A DNA stretch of 64,000 bases from Telmatospirillum sp. Lineage in GTDB: Bacteria > Pseudomonadota > Alphaproteobacteria > CACIAM-22H2. Of the stretch, positions 62,131-64,000 are shown piece by piece. The translations under genes and the position numbers were made by a program. The DNA is taken from positions 1 to 64,000 of the forward strand of contig JADCGL010000004.1 in assembly GCA_020248985.1 (NCBI GenBank), read 5' to 3'. Each line of letters starts with the position of its first letter. Within the stretch, counting starts at the first letter, position 1. Under the pieces are notes generated by a model. It made no database searches, was not told the origin of the DNA, and worked only from the letters and a program-made list of their open reading frames with translations.

Positions 62131-63320
62131 GCGCGCACTCCCGCGATCTTGACGATCTCGCCGGCGATCTTGTCGACCGGCAGGACGGCAGCGCAGATGC
62201 CCGCCATGGCGGCAGCCCCCGGCATGCCCCACACGACGCTGGTGGCTTCGTCCTGCGCGATGACGGTGCCGCCGGCATCGACGACGACGCGCCCGCCCTT
62301 CGCCCCGTCCGAGCCCATGCCGGTCAGCACCACGCCGAGCACGGCAGCGCCGTAGGAGGCAGCCACGCTGCGGAACATCGGATCGACGGCCGGCCGGCAG
62401 AAATTCTCGGGCGGCTCCTTGGTGATGCGAATGACCTTCTGCGCGCCCTGGCTTTCGACCTTCATGTGGTTGTCGCCGGGGGCAAGATAGATGCGGCCTG
62501 CTTCGAGCGTCTGGCCGTCCACGCCCTCGGCGCACGGCCGCTTGGAGGTGCGCTGGATATGCTCGGCCAGAATGGTCGTGAAGGTGGCCGGCATGTGCTG
62601 CGTGATCACGATCGGCAGGCGCATGGCGGCCGGCAATGCGCCCAACACGGCGAACAAAGCCTGCGGCCCGCCGGTCGAACTGCCGATGGCGACGATCTGC
62701 GGCGGCGTGCGGCCGGCCGCACGCAGCTGGATCGGCGACTGGGGCGAGAGCAGCGAACTGCGCGCCGACGGCGGCGGCACGCCGGCGGCCGTGGCCGCGC
62801 GCGTGGTCTCGGTCAGCTGCGGGCGCACTTCGGGCACGCCGGCGGCGCGGTTGCGGTCGCGCTTGTCGCGCCGCGCGCGGCCGAGCGCTTTGACCTTTTC
62901 GGTGAGTTCGCGTTTGAAATCGGCCGAGCCGTGGATCTCGCCGGTCGATGACGGCTTCGGGATGTAGTCGGCCGCCCCTTTGTTCATCGCCTCGATGCTC
63001 GACTGCGCGTTGCGCTGGGTCAGCGTCGAAGCCATGATGATTTTGACGTCCGGCGCCACTTCGAGCAGCTTCGGAATAGCCGTGAGCCCGTCCATGACCG
63101 GCATTTCGATGTCGAGCACGATCACGTCCACGTCCGTGCGCCCGAGTTGGCCCACGGCGAGTTGGCCGTTGCCGACGGTCGCCACGACATGCACGGCCGG
63201 ATCGGATTCGAGGGCGCGCGTGATGAGGCCGCGTATGACGGCCGAATCGTCCACGACCATCACGCGTACCTGCGATGGCGCGCCGGGCCCCGGCTTCGGC
63301 GGATCGGAAGGCAGCGCCAT
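62127..63320 (-). CDS. cheB: Chemotaxis methylesterase CheB
   Basis: This 397-residue response regulator has an N-terminal receiver (D70 as phosphoacceptor), a proline/arginine-rich linker (about 150-205) and a C-terminal methylesterase domain with GSSTGGPQAL, ITQHMP and GMGSDGAKGG supplying Ser, His and Asp. It removes methyl groups from chemoreceptors or deamidates them. It abuts cheY and overlaps cheR. Confidence 0.96.
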   Translation of the reverse strand: MALPSDPPKPGPGAPSQVRVMVVDDSAVIRGLITRALESDPAVHVVATVGNGQLAVGQLGRTDVDVIVLDIEMPVMDGLTAIPKLLEVAPDVKIIMASTLTQRNAQSSIEAMNKGAADYIPKPSSTGEIHGSADFKRELTEKVKALGRARRDKRDRNRAAGVPEVRPQLTETTRAATAAGVPPPSARSSLLSPQSPIQLRAAGRTPPQIVAIGSSTGGPQALFAVLGALPAAMRLPIVITQHMPATFTTILAEHIQRTSKRPCAEGVDGQTLEAGRIYLAPGDNHMKVESQGAQKVIRITKEPPENFCRPAVDPMFRSVAASYGAAVLGVVLTGMGSDGAKGGRVVVDAGGTVIAQDEATSVVWGMPGAAAMAGICAAVLPVDKIAGEIVKIAGVRA

Positions 63321-63686
63321 CTAGAGCAGGCCGACTTGCGTGAGCTTCGATTCGACGATCTCGCTGTCGAACGGCTTCATGATGTATTCGTTGGCGCCGG
63401 CTTCGATCGCCTGCTGGATCTTCGTCATATCGGTCTCGGTCGTGCAGAACAGCACAATGGGCGCATTGCCGCCCGGTGTCGCGCGCAGCGCGCGCAGAAA
63501 TTCGATGCCGTTCATCACCGGCATGTTCCAATCGAGCAGGATGCCGTCCGGCATTGCGCGCTTGCAGGCTTCGAGCGCCAGCTGGCCGTCGGCGGCCTCC
63601 TCGATCTTGAAGCCGAACGCTTCAAGAATACGGCGCGCGACATTCCGAATGACCCGGGAATCGTCGACCACCAGAAACGACTTCAT
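63321..63686 (-). CDS. cheY: CheY-like single-domain response regulator
   Basis: This 121-residue receiver has D8-D9, the phosphoacceptor D52 (GILLDWNMPVMNG) and a switch lysine in EYIMKPFD. It could be the flagellar-motor CheY or, given its position beside chpT and ctrA, a CckA/ChpT-pathway regulator. Its stop abuts the cheB ATG. A spacer of 119 bases separates it from the chpT end. Confidence 0.92.
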   Translation of the reverse strand: MKSFLVVDDSRVIRNVARRILEAFGFKIEEAADGQLALEACKRAMPDGILLDWNMPVMNGIEFLRALRATPGGNAPIVLFCTTETDMTKIQQAIEAGANEYIMKPFDSEIVESKLTQVGLL

Positions 63687-63805
63687 TCACGCCCTCCGTC
63701 CCCGCCGCGCAAAAACCAGGCAGCGGCCGATCGACACCCCATCATATAGCCGAGCCGCGCGCCTGCGCCAACACCGCTTCTTGGGCCCGCCGCGCGCCGT
63801 CGCCG

Positions 63806-64000
63806 TCAGGCATCGCCCGGCGCCTGAAAGGCCATGGTCAGCGTCAAAGCGTCCTTGCCCGGCGCATATGTCAGTTTACCGCCCAATTCGGCGACAAGAC
63901 GCTGCAGAAGGGCGGCCGGTGCCGCTTTGGGCGTCAATTCGCCGAGCGAGACTTTGCCGGCAAGCGTCGCTTCGACCTCTTCGAACAGACGCGCGCCGGC
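63806..64000 (-). CDS. chpT: C-terminal part of ChpT-like phosphotransferase
   Basis: The frame enters from the right edge and gives 64 C-terminal residues before the TGA at 63806-63808. The segment LGELTPKAAPAALLQRLVAE then a glycine-rich turn and a final beta-strand (DALTLTMAFQ) matches the end of ChpT, the histidine phosphotransferase that passes phosphate from CckA to CtrA. The assignment rests on this short region and on the neighbourhood of ctrA and cheY. Confidence 0.7.
   Translation of the reverse strand, partial: AGARLFEEVEATLAGKVSLGELTPKAAPAALLQRLVAELGGKLTYAPGKDALTLTMAFQAPGDA

Noticed and set aside
1-64000. CRISPR arrays, rRNA genes and riboswitches
   Set aside because: No regularly spaced repeats, no rRNA-like stretches and no recognisable riboswitch core was seen; the 49.9 kb decamers are too few and irregular for CRISPR.

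Overview
The window looks like a chromosomal segment of a high-GC alphaproteobacterium, most likely Rhodospirillales-like. The evidence is CtrA and a ChpT-type C-terminus next to cheY-cheB-cheR and fliI-fliJ, the flgF-flgG-flgA-flgH / dksA / fliX / flgI flagellar block, and the alphaproteobacterial core order rpoZ-rel-acpS-lepB-rnc-era and recO-parC. Species-level placement is not possible from sequence reading alone.

Layout. (1) 1-6.5 kb: a catabolic cassette with a partial unknown protein, a LysR regulator divergent from a sulfatase, a sugar-type ABC binding protein and two permeases (no ATPase visible), and a decayed class II aldolase fragment; a tRNA-Pro(GGG) follows. (2) 7.0-17.3 kb: flagellar basal-body genes (flgF, flgG, flgA, flgH; fliX, flgI, a short flgJ-type rod protein, a FlgN-like protein). 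Sigma-54-type promoters precede flgF and flgI. This block is interrupted by an Lrp regulator and by an AT-rich two-gene restriction-modification cassette of BcgI-like architecture between dksA and fliX. (3) 17.6-23.2 kb: a TRAP transporter whose binding protein converges on its membrane genes, bioY, an AraC regulator and a VOC protein. (4) 23.2-26.2 kb: parC and recO. (5) 26.2-40.7 kb: an accessory stretch sitting where recO would normally follow era. It holds a BenE-type transporter, a trypsin-like protease, a KAP P-loop NTPase inserted between two copies of the protease 3' end, a LysR regulator, isocitrate lyase with its divergent RamB/ScfR-type regulator, an orphan Phd-like antitoxin, a Fic protein, and an AT-rich two-gene operon of unknown proteins, the second with a nuclease-like N-terminus. 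(6) 40.7-46.9 kb: era-rnc-lepB-acpS-rel-rpoZ, then folK. (7) 47-58.5 kb: mixed housekeeping (NYN nuclease, family-5 uracil-DNA glycosylase, lipocalin, TspO-like protein, smpB, dapA, lytic transglycosylase, HAD phosphatase, HIBADH-type dehydrogenase, MFS transporter). It includes a small P-loop kinase gene lying between an intact GNAT gene and a decayed copy of that gene's 3' part. (8) 58.5-64 kb: fliJ-fliI, ctrA, cheR-cheB-cheY and the end of chpT, linking cell-cycle phosphorelay, chemotaxis and flagellar export.

The most unusual signals are two independent loci where a single cargo gene (KAP NTPase; small kinase) lies between an intact host gene and a second copy of that host gene's 3' end, and the uncharacterised two-gene operon at 37.2-40.7 kb. 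The first, with the R-M cassette, Fic and Phd genes, gives the accessory regions a defence-island character, but a defence role for the unknown genes is inference.
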